A stretch of 64,000 bases of DNA from Pseudomonas japonica (GTDB taxonomy: Bacteria; Pseudomonadota; Gammaproteobacteria; Pseudomonadales; Pseudomonadaceae): NCBI RefSeq assembly GCF_013522925.1, contig NZ_JAAMQU010000006.1, positions 62,001 through 126,000 of the forward strand, given 5' to 3'. This document shows positions 1 through 9,400 of this stretch, piece by piece (position 1 is the stretch's first letter; each line of letters starts with the position of its first letter). The translations under genes and the position numbers were made by a program. The notes beneath the pieces are model-generated. The model searched no databases. It saw nothing but the letters and a program-made list of their open reading frames with translations, and was not told where the DNA came from.

Positions 1-441
1 CACGCTGGCCAGTGCCCGGAGGGCGATGTAATGGCCGATGGAACCGCGCCCGGTGGCGATACGCTTGCCCTTGAGATCAGCAGCTGAATGCAGGGGTGCA
101 TCAGGGTTGACCAGCACGGCCGTGCCGTAGGCGTCGGATTTGTCCACGGCAATGGCCTTCACCTGAGCGCCCGACGCGAGCGCGAACAGCAGCGGCGCGT
201 CGCCGATGATGCCGGCATCCACCGCGCCGGCGTTCAATGCTTCGGCCAGAGGAGCGGCCGCCGGGAATTCGGACCAGCGTAGGTCGTACGGCAGGTCCCG
301 CAGGGCGTCAGCGGCCTCGAGCTGGGCACGCATGTTGCCTTTCTGGTCGCCAATGCGCAGTTCGATGCGGTCAGCAGCCACCGCATGGCCAGCCATCAAC
401 AGGGCGGCGCCGAGGGCCAGGATTCGAGCAAAGGGAGGCAT
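1..441 (-). CDS. Sulfonate-type ABC transporter substrate-binding protein (3' end outside window)
   Basis: Only the first 147 residues lie in the window. The start is the ATG at 441-439. The N-terminus has a Sec signal peptide ending in a VAAD-type cleavage region near residue 22. The mature part reads like the SsuA/NMT1 family of periplasmic binding proteins, with an early IGDQKG segment, then AGAVDAGIIGDAPLLFA and ADLKGKRIATGRGS. Such proteins deliver aliphatic sulfonates, nitrate or taurine to an ABC importer. It is divergent from the aldolase/TonB/ABC operon starting at 665, and the AT-rich gap between them should hold both promoters. The substrate cannot be fixed from this fragment; partner permease and ATPase genes would lie beyond position 1. 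Confidence 0.8.
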   Translation of the reverse strand, partial: MPPFARILALGAALLMAGHAVAADRIELRIGDQKGNMRAQLEAADALRDLPYDLRWSEFPAAAPLAEALNAGAVDAGIIGDAPLLFALASGAQVKAIAVDKSDAYGTAVLVNPDAPLHSAADLKGKRIATGRGSIGHYIALRALASV

Positions 442-664
442 GGGCAGGTTCCTTGAGCGTGCCGCAGTGCTTACCGCACGCGGCTTGAGAGAGAAGGCCC
501 GATGAACTCTACCCGCACCTTTTATATTCCTGAAATGCATTTTTAGAATAACCTAATATGCGTTTTCAAAAACATTTCCCGTCTTTGCTTAGACCAAAAA
601 AGAATTTTACAGCGGAAATGTTGCGCCCTACCGTCATAAGCCCCGACACAGGAGCGCCCCTTCG
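442..664. promoter_or_regulatory. Divergent intergenic region, AT-rich promoter zone
   Basis: This 223-base gap separates the sulfonate-type binding protein (minus) from the aldolase operon (plus). Positions about 520-610 are strikingly AT-rich for this genome and carry an imperfect inverted pair, ATGCAT near 536 and ATGCGT near 558, around TTTTAGAATAACCTAAT. That suits a divergent promoter with a shared regulator site, but no exact -35/-10 can be assigned by eye. An AGGAG ribosome-binding site lies at 650-654, ahead of the ATG at 665. Confidence 0.4.
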
Positions 665-1462
665 ATGACCGCTTTGTCTGCACTGCCTGACACCCCTGCC
701 CTCACCGTTCGCCAGCGGGTAACCCCGGAAGAGTGGGAGGTGCGGGTAAAGTTGGCCGCAGCCTACCGGCTGGCTGCGCTGCTCCGCTGGACGGACCACA
801 TCTACACGCACTTTTCCGCCCGCGTGCCGGGCCCGGAGGAGCACTTTCTGATCAACGCCTTCGGCCTGCTGTTCGACGAGATCACCGCCTCCAACCTAGT
901 GAAAGTAGACGTAGACGGCACGCTGATCGACGACCCACTGGGCCTCGGCATCAACCAGGCCGGCTATGTGATTCACAGCGCCATCCACCGCGCCCGACCC
1001 GACCTCAAGGCGGTGCTGCACACTCACACCCGCGACGGCGCGGCGGTATCGGCCCAGCGTAATGGCCTGCTGCCGCTGTCCCAGCACGCGCTGGCGTACT
1101 ACAGCCGGGTGAAATACCACACCTACGAAGGCGTGGCGCTGGACCTGGACGAACAGGAACGGCTGGTGGCCAACCTGGGTGACAGCAATATCTTCATCCT
1201 GCGCAACCACGGCCTGCTCACGGGTGGGGTGAGCATCGAGCATGCCTTCCGTGAACTGCACGGGCTGGAGCGCGCCTGCAACATCCAGATTGCCGCGCAG
1301 GCAGGCGGCAACGTAGACCTTCTGTTCGCGCCCGACGCGGCTATCGAGAAAGTACGCCATCAAACGGCTGGCCTGCTCGACGGCAGCAGCCCCGGCCTGC
1401 AGCGCCACTGGGATGCGCTTATCCGCCAGCTGGACCGCGAAGGCCAGGATTACAAGGAATAA
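665..1462 (+). CDS. Class II aldolase/adducin family protein
   Basis: This 265-residue protein belongs to the class II aldolase/adducin family, zinc enzymes that cleave or form C-C bonds or decarboxylate small sugar-like acids. The expected zinc histidines are visible as HTH (H119, H121) and NHG (H182). AGGAG lies about 10 bases before the ATG. It is the first gene of a same-strand series continuing with a TonB receptor (76-base gap) and a peptide-type ABC importer, so it probably processes or modifies the imported compound. The substrate is unknown. Phosphate-binding features of fuculose- or ribulose-phosphate aldolases were not recognised, so a phosphosugar role is not assumed. Confidence 0.8.
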   Translation: MTALSALPDTPALTVRQRVTPEEWEVRVKLAAAYRLAALLRWTDHIYTHFSARVPGPEEHFLINAFGLLFDEITASNLVKVDVDGTLIDDPLGLGINQAGYVIHSAIHRARPDLKAVLHTHTRDGAAVSAQRNGLLPLSQHALAYYSRVKYHTYEGVALDLDEQERLVANLGDSNIFILRNHGLLTGGVSIEHAFRELHGLERACNIQIAAQAGGNVDLLFAPDAAIEKVRHQTAGLLDGSSPGLQRHWDALIRQLDREGQDYKE

Positions 1463-1538
1463 CCCTGCTTTTACCCAGACGCCACAGCTGCACCCGCACC
1501 AAGGGCCAGTGACACTCGATTCAAGGAAGACGCCCTCG

Positions 1539-3959
1539 ATGCCTTACCCGTATTTGCGCCTGTCAGCCGTTACCGCTTCTGTTCTGCCTGGCTTGTTCAT
1601 GGCCACCGCGCCCATGGCGGAAGCGGCCGACACTGACCCTACCCTCAGTACCGTCACAGTGATCTCCACCGGGGTGCGCGGGCAACAACGCACCGTGGCC
1701 GACAGCCCTGCCCCTATCGACGTGATCAACAGCGATCAGCTGCTGAAAACCGGGCGGGCGGAGCTGTCCGAAGCCATTTCCAAGCTGCTGCCCTCGTTCA
1801 ACTTCGGCACCAATATCGCCGGGTACAACTCGGTCACCCGGCCACTGAGCAACCGTAGCCTGGGCCCGGCCTACACCCTGGTACTGGTGAACGGCAAACG
1901 CCGGCACAACGGCGCCGTGGGCCAGCGCGGCTCCATTGATAACAGCGGCGCCAATGCCGTGGACATCGACCTGATCCCGATCAGCGCCGTGGACCACATC
2001 GAGGTACTCAAGGACAGCGCCGCTGCGCAGTACGGCTCGGATGCGGTGGCCGGGGTGATCAATATCATCCTCAAGCGCGGCAACGCCGGTGGCCACGTGG
2101 AAACCAGCTACGGCAAGCTGTACTCCGGGGAAGGGGAAACCATCAAACTCGCCGGCGACGAAGGCTTCGAGCTGGGCAATGGCGGGTTTTTTCATCTCTC
2201 GGCAGACGCCCATAAACGTGGCGACGCGTCCTGGAACGGCAAGGCCGACAGCAGCGTGCACGCCTACGCCGACCCCGTGAAAGAAGCGGCCTGGGACCGC
2301 GTGGCCATTCGCAATGGCGACCCGGACCTCAAGGCCTTCAACCTTGCCTACAACGCCGAGTTGCCGCTGGACCAGGTCACGCTCTATTCCTTTTCCACCT
2401 ACGGCGAGCGCGACGCCGAGGCGTACAACTATTACCGGTTACCCACCGGCACTGCTGCGGTACCCGAGCTGTTCCCCGACGGCTACTACCCGCTCAACAA
2501 CATCAAGGACCGGGACTACCAGTTCCTGTTCGGCGGCAAGGGCGAGCTGGCCGCATGGAACTGGGACCTGAGCACCAGCTACGGCCGTAACAACGTGCAC
2601 CACTCCAGCGACTTCAACATCAACCCATCGCTGGGCACTGCCTCGCCCACGAAATTCGACAACCTGGCCACTTTCCGCTTCGAGCAATGGGTGAACAACC
2701 TGGACGTCACCCGCCACTACGACAGCCTGTTCCAGCTAACGCCGCCGGTGCAGGTGTCGGCCGGGCTGGAACACCGCTGGGAGCGCTTCAGCACCTTCGC
2801 CGGCGACCCAGAGGCGTATATCACTGGCACCTACCCGGCCGCCTCCGGTGCCCAGGCGACGGTGACCATCCGCCCCGAAGACGAAGTGAACCTGATCCGC
2901 AACAACTACGCCGGTTACCTCGACCTCGGCTTTGACCTTACCGACCGCTGGTTCGTGGACGTGGCCGGGCGGGTGGAGCATTACGACGATGACTCGGGCA
3001 ATACCTTCGGGCTGAAGGTGAATTCCCGCTACGAACTCACCGACACCGTGGCCGTGCGTGGCACTGTGGGCACGGGCTTTCGCGCGCCCTCACTGACGCA
3101 GATCGGCTACACCGTGGCCGACAACCGCGTGGCTACCGACGTGAACGGCAACGTGGTGCCGGCGGTTACCCGGCTCACGCCCTCGGACAGTAACCTCGCC
3201 AAAGCGCTGGGTGGCGATGACCTCAAGCCGGAGAAGTCGCGCAACCTGGGGCTGGGCCTGACCTGGCAGCCAGCGCCGCGCACCAACGTGACCGCCGACG
3301 CCTACCTGATCGACATCGACGACCGCATCACCCTTACCAGCAACATCTATGACCAGGGCAACGGCGTGGTCAGCAGCATCCTGGCCGCCCAAGGCGTGAC
3401 TACGGGCACTTGGGTGAACTACTACACCAACGCGTTCGATACCCGCACCCGCGGCCTGGACATCGTGGGCGACCACACCACGCCATTGGCCGGTTGGGGC
3501 GAGGTGCGCTGGAGCCTGGCGTTCAACTGGAACAAGACCACCATCGAGGACGTGCGCGACACCCCCGCTGCGCTGGCCAATTCGGGCGTGACCCTGGTGG
3601 GCCGGGACCGTGAGGGCGACCTGACCGAGGCAACGCCCAAGACCAAATGGATACTGGGCGCCAACTGGAAGCTGGACGACCTGGCGGTAAACCTGCAAAC
3701 CACCCGCTATGGCGCGGTGAAAACCCTGGCGGTGAACCCCAGCGGTGATCGCAGCTTCAATGCGCGGTGGATCACCGACCTGGACGTGAGTTACACCTTC
3801 TTCGACCAGCTCACCGTGAGCGTGGGCGGCACCAACATCTTCGACGTACGCCCCAGCCGCAACGCGGTGTACAGCAGCCTGGGCCTGGCACCCTATGGCA
3901 ACCCGCCTTTCTACCCGGGCGGCGGTTACTGGTACACCAAGCTCGCGTACGACTTCTGA
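1539..3959 (+). CDS. TonB-dependent outer-membrane receptor
   Basis: An 806-residue TonB-dependent receptor. I chose the ATG at 1539 because AAGGAAGA lies just upstream and a signal peptide follows at once, ending after MAEAAD; the frame stays open upstream to 1413 but that part would precede the signal. The plug domain (about residues 45-190) shows LVLVNGKRRHNGA and IEVLKDSAAAQYGSDAVAG, both typical. A 22-strand barrel follows, and the chain ends in the aromatic YDF expected for outer-membrane insertion. No Fur-box-like sequence was seen in the short upstream gap, and the neighbours are a peptide-type ABC importer and an aldolase. I therefore infer an organic nutrient, possibly an organosulfur compound or peptide, rather than a siderophore. 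Confidence 0.88.
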   Translation: MPYPYLRLSAVTASVLPGLFMATAPMAEAADTDPTLSTVTVISTGVRGQQRTVADSPAPIDVINSDQLLKTGRAELSEAISKLLPSFNFGTNIAGYNSVTRPLSNRSLGPAYTLVLVNGKRRHNGAVGQRGSIDNSGANAVDIDLIPISAVDHIEVLKDSAAAQYGSDAVAGVINIILKRGNAGGHVETSYGKLYSGEGETIKLAGDEGFELGNGGFFHLSADAHKRGDASWNGKADSSVHAYADPVKEAAWDRVAIRNGDPDLKAFNLAYNAELPLDQVTLYSFSTYGERDAEAYNYYRLPTGTAAVPELFPDGYYPLNNIKDRDYQFLFGGKGELAAWNWDLSTSYGRNNVHHSSDFNINPSLGTASPTKFDNLATFRFEQWVNNLDVTRHYDSLFQLTPPVQVSAGLEHRWERFSTFAGDPEAYITGTYPAASGAQATVTIRPEDEVNLIRNNYAGYLDLGFDLTDRWFVDVAGRVEHYDDDSGNTFGLKVNSRYELTDTVAVRGTVGTGFRAPSLTQIGYTVADNRVATDVNGNVVPAVTRLTPSDSNLAKALGGDDLKPEKSRNLGLGLTWQPAPRTNVTADAYLIDIDDRITLTSNIYDQGNGVVSSILAAQGVTTGTWVNYYTNAFDTRTRGLDIVGDHTTPLAGWGEVRWSLAFNWNKTTIEDVRDTPAALANSGVTLVGRDREGDLTEATPKTKWILGANWKLDDLAVNLQTTRYGAVKTLAVNPSGDRSFNARWITDLDVSYTFFDQLTVSVGGTNIFDVRPSRNAVYSSLGLAPYGNPPFYPGGGYWYTKLAYDF

Positions 3960-4013
3960 AACCTATCCGGCCCGCTGCCGGAGGGCGGCGCGGCCTTGAC
4001 CGAGGATGCGCTT

Positions 4014-5642
4014 ATGACACTTGATCGTTCCCTGGCCAGCGCAGCCCTGCTGGCCGCCATCGCCCTGGCCTTGCCAGGTTGTTCACCGTCCCCTGCCGAT
4101 GCACAGGCCGCCACCACGCTGAAAATTGCCTTCTTCAGCGACAACACCCAGCTGGTGAGCCTGGACCCTTTCCAGGTGTACTGGCTGGAGCACCGCGTGG
4201 TGCTGCGCAACGTGGCCGAATCCCTCACTGACCAGGACCCGATAACCGGCGAAATCATTCCCTGGCTGGCCGAGCGCTGGGAGGTGAGCCCCGATGCCCG
4301 GGCCTACACCTTCTACTTGCGCAAGGGCGTGACGTTCAGCAATGGCGAGCCGTTCGACGCCGAGGCGGTGAAAACCGCCTTCGACAGTGACAAGGCCTTT
4401 GCGGCGCAGCTACCCAGCACCTTTGGCGCCACCTACCTGGCCGGTTACGATAATGCCGAGGTGGTCGATGCCCATACGGTGAAGCTGGTGTTGTCGCGGC
4501 CCAACGCGGGCTTCCTGCAGGCGACCTCGACCACCAACCTGGCGATTCTCGCCCCCGAGTCCTACCGCAAAACGGCGCAGGAGCGCTCGAAAGGCGCCAT
4601 CATCGGCACCGGCCCGTTCGTGCTGGAGCATTACACGCCGGAAAGCGGCCTGCGCCTGGTGAAGCGCCAAGGTTATGCGTGGCCTTCGGCGAATGTGCAG
4701 AACAAGGGCGAGTCCCACCTGGCGGCCATCGACGTGACCTATGTGCCCGAGGACAGCGTGCGCAACGGGCAATTTCTCCAGGGCCAGGTGGACATCCTGT
4801 GGCCGCGCGATCCCTTCTCTGACGTAGACCTGCAACTGCTGCAAAGCAAGAAGGCGACGATTCAGAGCCGCTCACTGCCGGGCCCGGCGTGGAACCTTTA
4901 CCCCAACACGCGCGGCGATCGCATTCTGGCGGACCAGGACGTACGCCTGGCCGTGCAAAAGGCCATCGACCGCAAGACCTATGCGGCCACCGTGTACAAT
5001 CCGGCCTTCCCGGTGGTGGATGGCGTGTTCGACGTGACCACGCCGTACTTCCGCAGCCAGGGCGCCAAGCTGGCGTTCGACCCCCAAGGCGCCAGCCACT
5101 TGCTGGCCCACGCCGGCTGGCAACCAGGCCCCGACGGCTACCGCTACAAGGATGGCAAGCGCCTGACCCTCGTGTACAACCTGGCCGGCAAGGAAACCGC
5201 CGGGGATGTGCTGATCCAGGACCAGCTGAAAAAAGTAGGGATCGAACTCAAGCTACGGGTGCAGACCAAGGCCGAGTGGGCCGCCGCCAACGCCGCGGGC
5301 AACTACGACCTCACTTACACCTACATGACGCGCGCCGACCCTATCGTGCTGCAGACCATCCTCGACCCCCGCAGCGCCAACAGCTCCACGTTGGCCACCA
5401 ACGTGTACCCACCGGCGACGCTCAATCAGGCGCAAGCCCTGTTCGACAGCGGTCTTACCGCTACCAGCGCGGATCAGCGCGCCCAGGCCTATGGCGACCT
5501 GCAGGCCTTGCTGCTCGACCAAGGCTCGGCGATCCCGGTGTATGAGCGGGTATGGCAGGCGGCGACCGCGCCTCGCGTGCAGAACTTCCGCTGGAGCGCT
5601 GAAGGCTTCGCCTTCCTCAACGACATCGAGGTGAAGCCATGA
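4014..5642 (+). CDS. Peptide-type (family 5) ABC transporter substrate-binding lipoprotein
   Basis: A 542-residue family 5 (DppA/OppA/NikA-like) binding protein. The ATG at 4014 has GAGG about 9 bases upstream; an in-frame TTG at 3996 is less likely. The leader ends in LALPGC, a lipobox, so the protein is predicted to be a lipoprotein acylated at that cysteine. Early motifs such as LDPFQVYWLEHRVVLRNVAE and LAERWEVSPDARAYTFYLRKG are characteristic of the family. It overlaps the downstream permease by four bases (ATGA), so the transporter genes are translationally coupled. The ligand is unknown; family members bind peptides, nickel, haem, glutathione or sugars. Confidence 0.9.
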   Translation: MTLDRSLASAALLAAIALALPGCSPSPADAQAATTLKIAFFSDNTQLVSLDPFQVYWLEHRVVLRNVAESLTDQDPITGEIIPWLAERWEVSPDARAYTFYLRKGVTFSNGEPFDAEAVKTAFDSDKAFAAQLPSTFGATYLAGYDNAEVVDAHTVKLVLSRPNAGFLQATSTTNLAILAPESYRKTAQERSKGAIIGTGPFVLEHYTPESGLRLVKRQGYAWPSANVQNKGESHLAAIDVTYVPEDSVRNGQFLQGQVDILWPRDPFSDVDLQLLQSKKATIQSRSLPGPAWNLYPNTRGDRILADQDVRLAVQKAIDRKTYAATVYNPAFPVVDGVFDVTTPYFRSQGAKLAFDPQGASHLLAHAGWQPGPDGYRYKDGKRLTLVYNLAGKETAGDVLIQDQLKKVGIELKLRVQTKAEWAAANAAGNYDLTYTYMTRADPIVLQTILDPRSANSSTLATNVYPPATLNQAQALFDSGLTATSADQRAQAYGDLQALLLDQGSAIPVYERVWQAATAPRVQNFRWSAEGFAFLNDIEVKP

Positions 5643-6589
5643 GCCGTTATCTGCTAGGGCGGATGGGCCAGGCGCTGCTGGTGCTGTGGTGGGCCTACAG
5701 CATTACCTACTTCATCCTGTACCTGCTGCCGGGCGACCCGCTGTCCATCATGCTCAGCGCTTCGGGCATGGAAATCGACGCGCTGTCCCCGGAGCAACTG
5801 GCCAAGGCGCGAGCCTATTACGGGCTGAACCAGGGCGTACTGGAGCGCTATGTGCAACTGCTGTGGGGCGTGCTGCATGGCGATTTTGGTCAATCCCTCA
5901 CTCTCAACCGCCCGGTGACCGCCGTATTGGCCGAACGGCTGCCACAAACCCTGGCACTCGCTGGCAGTGCGATCGTGTTGTCCCTGGTGGGCGGTGTAGG
6001 CCTGGCCTACCTGGCGGCTTGTGTGCGCTGGGCACCGCTCAAAACCGCCTTGTCGAGGGTGCCGGCGCTGGGCTTTTCGGTGCCGGTGTTCTGGATGGGC
6101 CTGCTGCTGATCCAGGTGTTCGCGTTCAGCCTGGGCTGGTTGCCCGCCACGGGCAGTGAGGGTGTAGCCAGCCTGGTGCTGCCGGCGATCACGCTGTCGA
6201 TCCCCAGCGCGGCGGTGTATGCGCAGGTGTTGCAACGGGGCTTCCGGGACGTGGCCCGCGAACCCTATATCGTCACGGCCTATGCCAAGGGCCTGAGCCG
6301 TGGCCAGGTGCAGGCGCGCCACAGCCTGCGCAACGCCGCTCTGCCGCTGCTTACGTTGATCGGCCTGCAAGTGGGCAACACCGTTTCCGGCGCGGTGCTG
6401 GTGGAAACCATCTTCGCCCGCAACGGCGTGGGCCGGCTGGTGCAGGAAGCGGTGATGCGCCAGGACATCCCGCTGGTGCTGGCGATCGTCAGCATATCGG
6501 CTGCCGCCTTTGTGCTGGTGAACCTGCTGGTGGACCTGCTGTATCCCGTGCTCGATCCGCGTATCACCCATTCGCCCAAGGTGGCCTGA
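5639..6589 (+). CDS. Peptide-type ABC transporter permease, DppB-like
   Basis: A 316-residue inner-membrane permease of the DppB/OppB type. It has an N-terminal transmembrane helix, a periplasmic segment with the usual YGLNQGVLERYVQLLWG stretch, then five hydrophobic segments. The cytoplasmic EAA-type loop (EPYIVTAYAKGLSRGQVQARH) contacts the ATPase. The chain ends DLLYPVLDPRI, as in family members. It overlaps the binding-protein stop by ATGA and is followed after one base by the DppC-like permease. Confidence 0.92.
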   Translation: MSRYLLGRMGQALLVLWWAYSITYFILYLLPGDPLSIMLSASGMEIDALSPEQLAKARAYYGLNQGVLERYVQLLWGVLHGDFGQSLTLNRPVTAVLAERLPQTLALAGSAIVLSLVGGVGLAYLAACVRWAPLKTALSRVPALGFSVPVFWMGLLLIQVFAFSLGWLPATGSEGVASLVLPAITLSIPSAAVYAQVLQRGFRDVAREPYIVTAYAKGLSRGQVQARHSLRNAALPLLTLIGLQVGNTVSGAVLVETIFARNGVGRLVQEAVMRQDIPLVLAIVSISAAAFVLVNLLVDLLYPVLDPRITHSPKVA

Positions 6590-6590
6590 C

Positions 6591-7487
6591 ATGACTGGTA
6601 CCAACCGCTTGATCGCCCCTTCCTTCACTGCCGAGCCGCTGGCCTGGCGGCCCCGTCGCCGACTTGAACGCTGGCTGGCGGTGGCCGAGCCATTGGCCCG
6701 CCGGCCGGGGTTTCTACTCGCCACGGCGCTGGTTGTATTTACGTTGATCGCTGCTGCGGCGCCTTGGCTGTTCAGCGGCCTGGACCCGTATGCCACCGCA
6801 CCCGTTGCCAAGCTGCTGCCGCCTGGCGCGGGGCACTGGTTTGGCACTGACGAGCTGGGCCGCGACCTGTACACACGCATGCTGTACGGGGCCCGCCTGT
6901 CGCTGGAAGCCGCGCTGCTGGCGGTAGGCCTGGCGCTGGTTTGCGGCCTTGGGCTGGGCATTCTGGCGGGCTTTATCGGTGGCCGCATCGACGCGCTGAT
7001 CATGCGCCTGGTGGATGTGCTGCTGGCCTTGCCGGGCCTGCTGTTAGCCTTGGCAATCGTCACCGCTATCGGCTTCGGTACCTTGCCCGTGGCCGTGGCT
7101 GTTGGCGTGGGCATTATCCCCGGCTTTGCCCGCACCACCCGCGCCGAAGTGCTGCGGATCAAAACCCTGCCCTACGTAGAAGCTGCGCGGCTGGGCGGCG
7201 CCAGCTGGGCCCGCACCCTGCTGCGGCATGTGCTGCCCAATGCCTGGGGGCCGGTGGCGGTACTGGCCACACTGGATGTGGGCGCGGCCATCCTGGCCAC
7301 GGCCGGGCTGAGTTTTCTTGGCTTTGGCGCAGAACCACCCGCAGCCGAATGGGGCACGCTGATCGCCAACGGCCGGCATTTTCTGATCACCGCGCCCTGG
7401 GTGTCGCTGCTGCCGGGGCTGTTCGTGGTGCTGGTGGTGTTCAGCCTCAACCACATGGCCCGCACCTTCGAGGAGCTGCAACCATGA
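6591..7487 (+). CDS. Peptide-type ABC transporter permease, DppC-like
   Basis: A 298-residue second permease of the same importer. It carries the family marker GTDELGRDLYTRMLYGARLSL after the first membrane helix and the coupling loop LPYVEAARLGGASWARTLLRH. Together with the 5639-6589 product it would form the membrane channel. Its stop overlaps the ATPase start in ATGA, so all four transporter genes are one translational unit. Confidence 0.92.
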   Translation: MTGTNRLIAPSFTAEPLAWRPRRRLERWLAVAEPLARRPGFLLATALVVFTLIAAAAPWLFSGLDPYATAPVAKLLPPGAGHWFGTDELGRDLYTRMLYGARLSLEAALLAVGLALVCGLGLGILAGFIGGRIDALIMRLVDVLLALPGLLLALAIVTAIGFGTLPVAVAVGVGIIPGFARTTRAEVLRIKTLPYVEAARLGGASWARTLLRHVLPNAWGPVAVLATLDVGAAILATAGLSFLGFGAEPPAAEWGTLIANGRHFLITAPWVSLLPGLFVVLVVFSLNHMARTFEELQP

Positions 7488-9124
7488 GCGCGTTGATCGA
7501 GGTACGCGACCTGCGCGTGAGCTACCAAGGCAGCGCAGGCGTAACCGAAGCGGTACGGTGCGTGAGCTTCGAGCTGCATGAGGGCGAAACCCTGGCCATC
7601 GTGGGCGAATCAGGCTCTGGAAAAACCACCGTGGCCAGCGCCCTGCTCGGCCTGCTGCCTGCCAGCGCACGGATCACACAAGGTGTGCTTAAGGTGAACG
7701 GCGAAGACGTGACCCACGCCAGCGAGCGAGTGAAGCGCCAACTGCGCGGTGGAATCATCGGGCTGGTACCGCAAGACCCGATGGTAAGCCTCAACCCCAC
7801 GCTGAGCATTGGCCGCCAGATCGGCGAAAGCCTGATGCTGCGCCACGGCGGCCGATACCCCGCGCTCGATGCGGACGTGATTGCGCTACTGGAGCAGGTA
7901 GGGCTCGACAACCCCGAGCTGCGCGCCCGCCAATACCCGCACGAGCTGTCCGGCGGCATGCGCCAACGGGTGCTGATCGCCATCGCACTGGCAGCCGAGC
8001 CACGGGTGATCATCGCCGACGAGCCCACCAGCGCGCTGGATGTGACCGTGCAGCGGCGCATCCTCGATCACCTGGAGCAATTGGTGAAGGAACGCGGTAT
8101 CGCCCTGCTGATCATCACCCATGACCTGGGGGTGGCGGCGGATCGCGCCGACCGGGTGCTGGTGATGAGCAAAGGTGAGCGTGTGGAAGATGGCCCCGCG
8201 CCGCAGGTGCTCGGGGCACCGGCACACCCCTATACCCGTGCGTTGCTGGCCGCCGCGCCCGGGTTCGCTGATGGGCCGGGGCCGGTCCCACTGTCAGCAC
8301 GGGCTGCGGATACCCGGCCCTTGCTCAAGCTTGAAGGAGTGGGTAAACGCTACCCCTTGCCCGGGCATGGTGCCCCGCTTAAAGCGCTCCACAGCCTGAG
8401 CTGCGAAGTGTATACCGGCCAGACACTGGCCATCGTGGGCGAATCGGGCTCGGGCAAAAGCACTACCTTGCGTATTGCGCTGGGCCTGGAAGCCGCCAGC
8501 GAAGGCCGCGTGCTGTTCGACGGCCAGGACCTTACCGGGCTTGGCTGGAAAGCCTTCCGGCCGGTACGCCAGCGCATGCAGCTGGTGCAGCAAAACCCTT
8601 TTGCCGCGCTGGACCCGCGCTTCAGCGTGTTCCAGAGTGTGGTCGAGCCACTTGTTTCCTTCGGCCGGCTGAAGGGCAAGGCCCTTGAACAGGCAGCCCG
8701 CACATTGATGGATCAGGTGGGGCTGCCCGTCAGCTTTCTCGACCGATTGCCGCGGGAACTCTCCGGCGGCCAGCGCCAGCGCGTGGCCATTGCCCGGGCG
8801 CTGAGCCTGGGGCCTGAGCTGCTGTTGCTGGACGAACCGGTGTCCGCGCTGGACGTGTCAGTGCAAGCACAGATCCTGGACCTGCTGCGCACCCTTCAAG
8901 CCGAGCTGGGCGTCGGCTATGTGCTGGTGAGCCACGACCTGGCCGTGGTCAAAAGCCTCGCCCACCAGGTGCTGGTGTTGCGCCACGGCGAAGTGATCGA
9001 ACAAGGCCCGGCGCAGCAGGTGCTGGAACGGCCGGCCCAGGCCTATACACGGGAATTGCTGGCCGCAGTGCCGGGGCGCGGCCTACACAGCCCTGTGCCC
9101 TCGCAAGAAGCACAGATGCTGTAG
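7484..9124 (+). CDS. Fused two-domain ABC transporter ATP-binding protein (DppD-DppF type)
   Basis: This 546-residue protein carries two complete nucleotide-binding domains in one chain. Domain 1 (about residues 4-245) has Walker A GESGSGKTT, signature LSGGMRQRV and Walker B VIIADEPTSALD. Domain 2 (about 275-520) has GESGSGKST, LSGGQRQRV and LLLLDEPVSALD. Each domain ends in the peptide-importer C-terminal extension (HPYTRALLAAAPG, QAYTRELLAAVPG). It replaces separate DppD and DppF subunits and completes the importer begun at 4014. The start is the ATG at 7484 overlapping the permease stop; the frame is open further upstream but that part is antisense-like shadow over the permease. Confidence 0.93.
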   Translation: MSALIEVRDLRVSYQGSAGVTEAVRCVSFELHEGETLAIVGESGSGKTTVASALLGLLPASARITQGVLKVNGEDVTHASERVKRQLRGGIIGLVPQDPMVSLNPTLSIGRQIGESLMLRHGGRYPALDADVIALLEQVGLDNPELRARQYPHELSGGMRQRVLIAIALAAEPRVIIADEPTSALDVTVQRRILDHLEQLVKERGIALLIITHDLGVAADRADRVLVMSKGERVEDGPAPQVLGAPAHPYTRALLAAAPGFADGPGPVPLSARAADTRPLLKLEGVGKRYPLPGHGAPLKALHSLSCEVYTGQTLAIVGESGSGKSTTLRIALGLEAASEGRVLFDGQDLTGLGWKAFRPVRQRMQLVQQNPFAALDPRFSVFQSVVEPLVSFGRLKGKALEQAARTLMDQVGLPVSFLDRLPRELSGGQRQRVAIARALSLGPELLLLDEPVSALDVSVQAQILDLLRTLQAELGVGYVLVSHDLAVVKSLAHQVLVLRHGEVIEQGPAQQVLERPAQAYTRELLAAVPGRGLHSPVPSQEAQML

Positions 9125-9400
9125 GGGGCCTCTAACTCTGTGGGAAGAAACTGTCTTGAGCTGATTTTTCAGACCTTCGCGCCGAGCCACCCATTCGCGA
9201 GCTCCGCCTGTGGCTGCGCTTGCTCCCGCAGGGGCCGGCATAGTCTGTGGGAAGCGGCGGGGCCGGCCACCCGGCGTTAGCTCGCGAAAAATGACGCCTC
9301 GCACCTTTTTGCTATCATGATGGGCACTCTGCTCCGGCGCGTTGTCATACCTGAGCCGCTTCCAGCTTTACCCGAACTTTCGCAGCGATATAGGCCTGCC
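9125..9400. other. Intergenic region before the bacteriophytochrome gene
   Basis: This 276-base gap holds a REP-like element (listed separately) and the upstream region of the phytochrome gene. An 11-base direct repeat TCTGTGGGAAG occurs at 9137-9147 and 9244-9254. The sequence TTTTTGCTATCATGATGG near 9305-9322 could contain a -10 region (TATCAT) but no convincing -35 was found. No clear ribosome-binding site precedes the ATG at 9401. Confidence 0.4.
9194..9288. repeat. REP-like element with inverted ends
   Basis: The segment 9245-9287 (CTGTGGGAAGCGGCGGGG, then CCGGCCACCCGGCGTTAGCTCGCGA) closely matches the reverse complement of the element at 44217-44261, so it is a dispersed Pseudomonas REP-type repeat. 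TTCGCGAGCT at 9194-9203 is the exact reverse complement of AGCTCGCGAA at 9279-9288, which suggests a degenerate inverted pair. REPs typically sit between genes and can form hairpins; this one lies downstream of the ABC operon. Confidence 0.65.

Noticed and set aside
1413..1538. N-terminal extension of the TonB receptor
   Set aside because: It overlaps the aldolase end, precedes the signal peptide and the downstream ATG has a good ribosome-binding site.
5654..7162. 502-residue antisense frame across the two permease genes
   Set aside because: It spans two real coupled genes, has low-complexity Ser/Arg/Gln content and no start signal.
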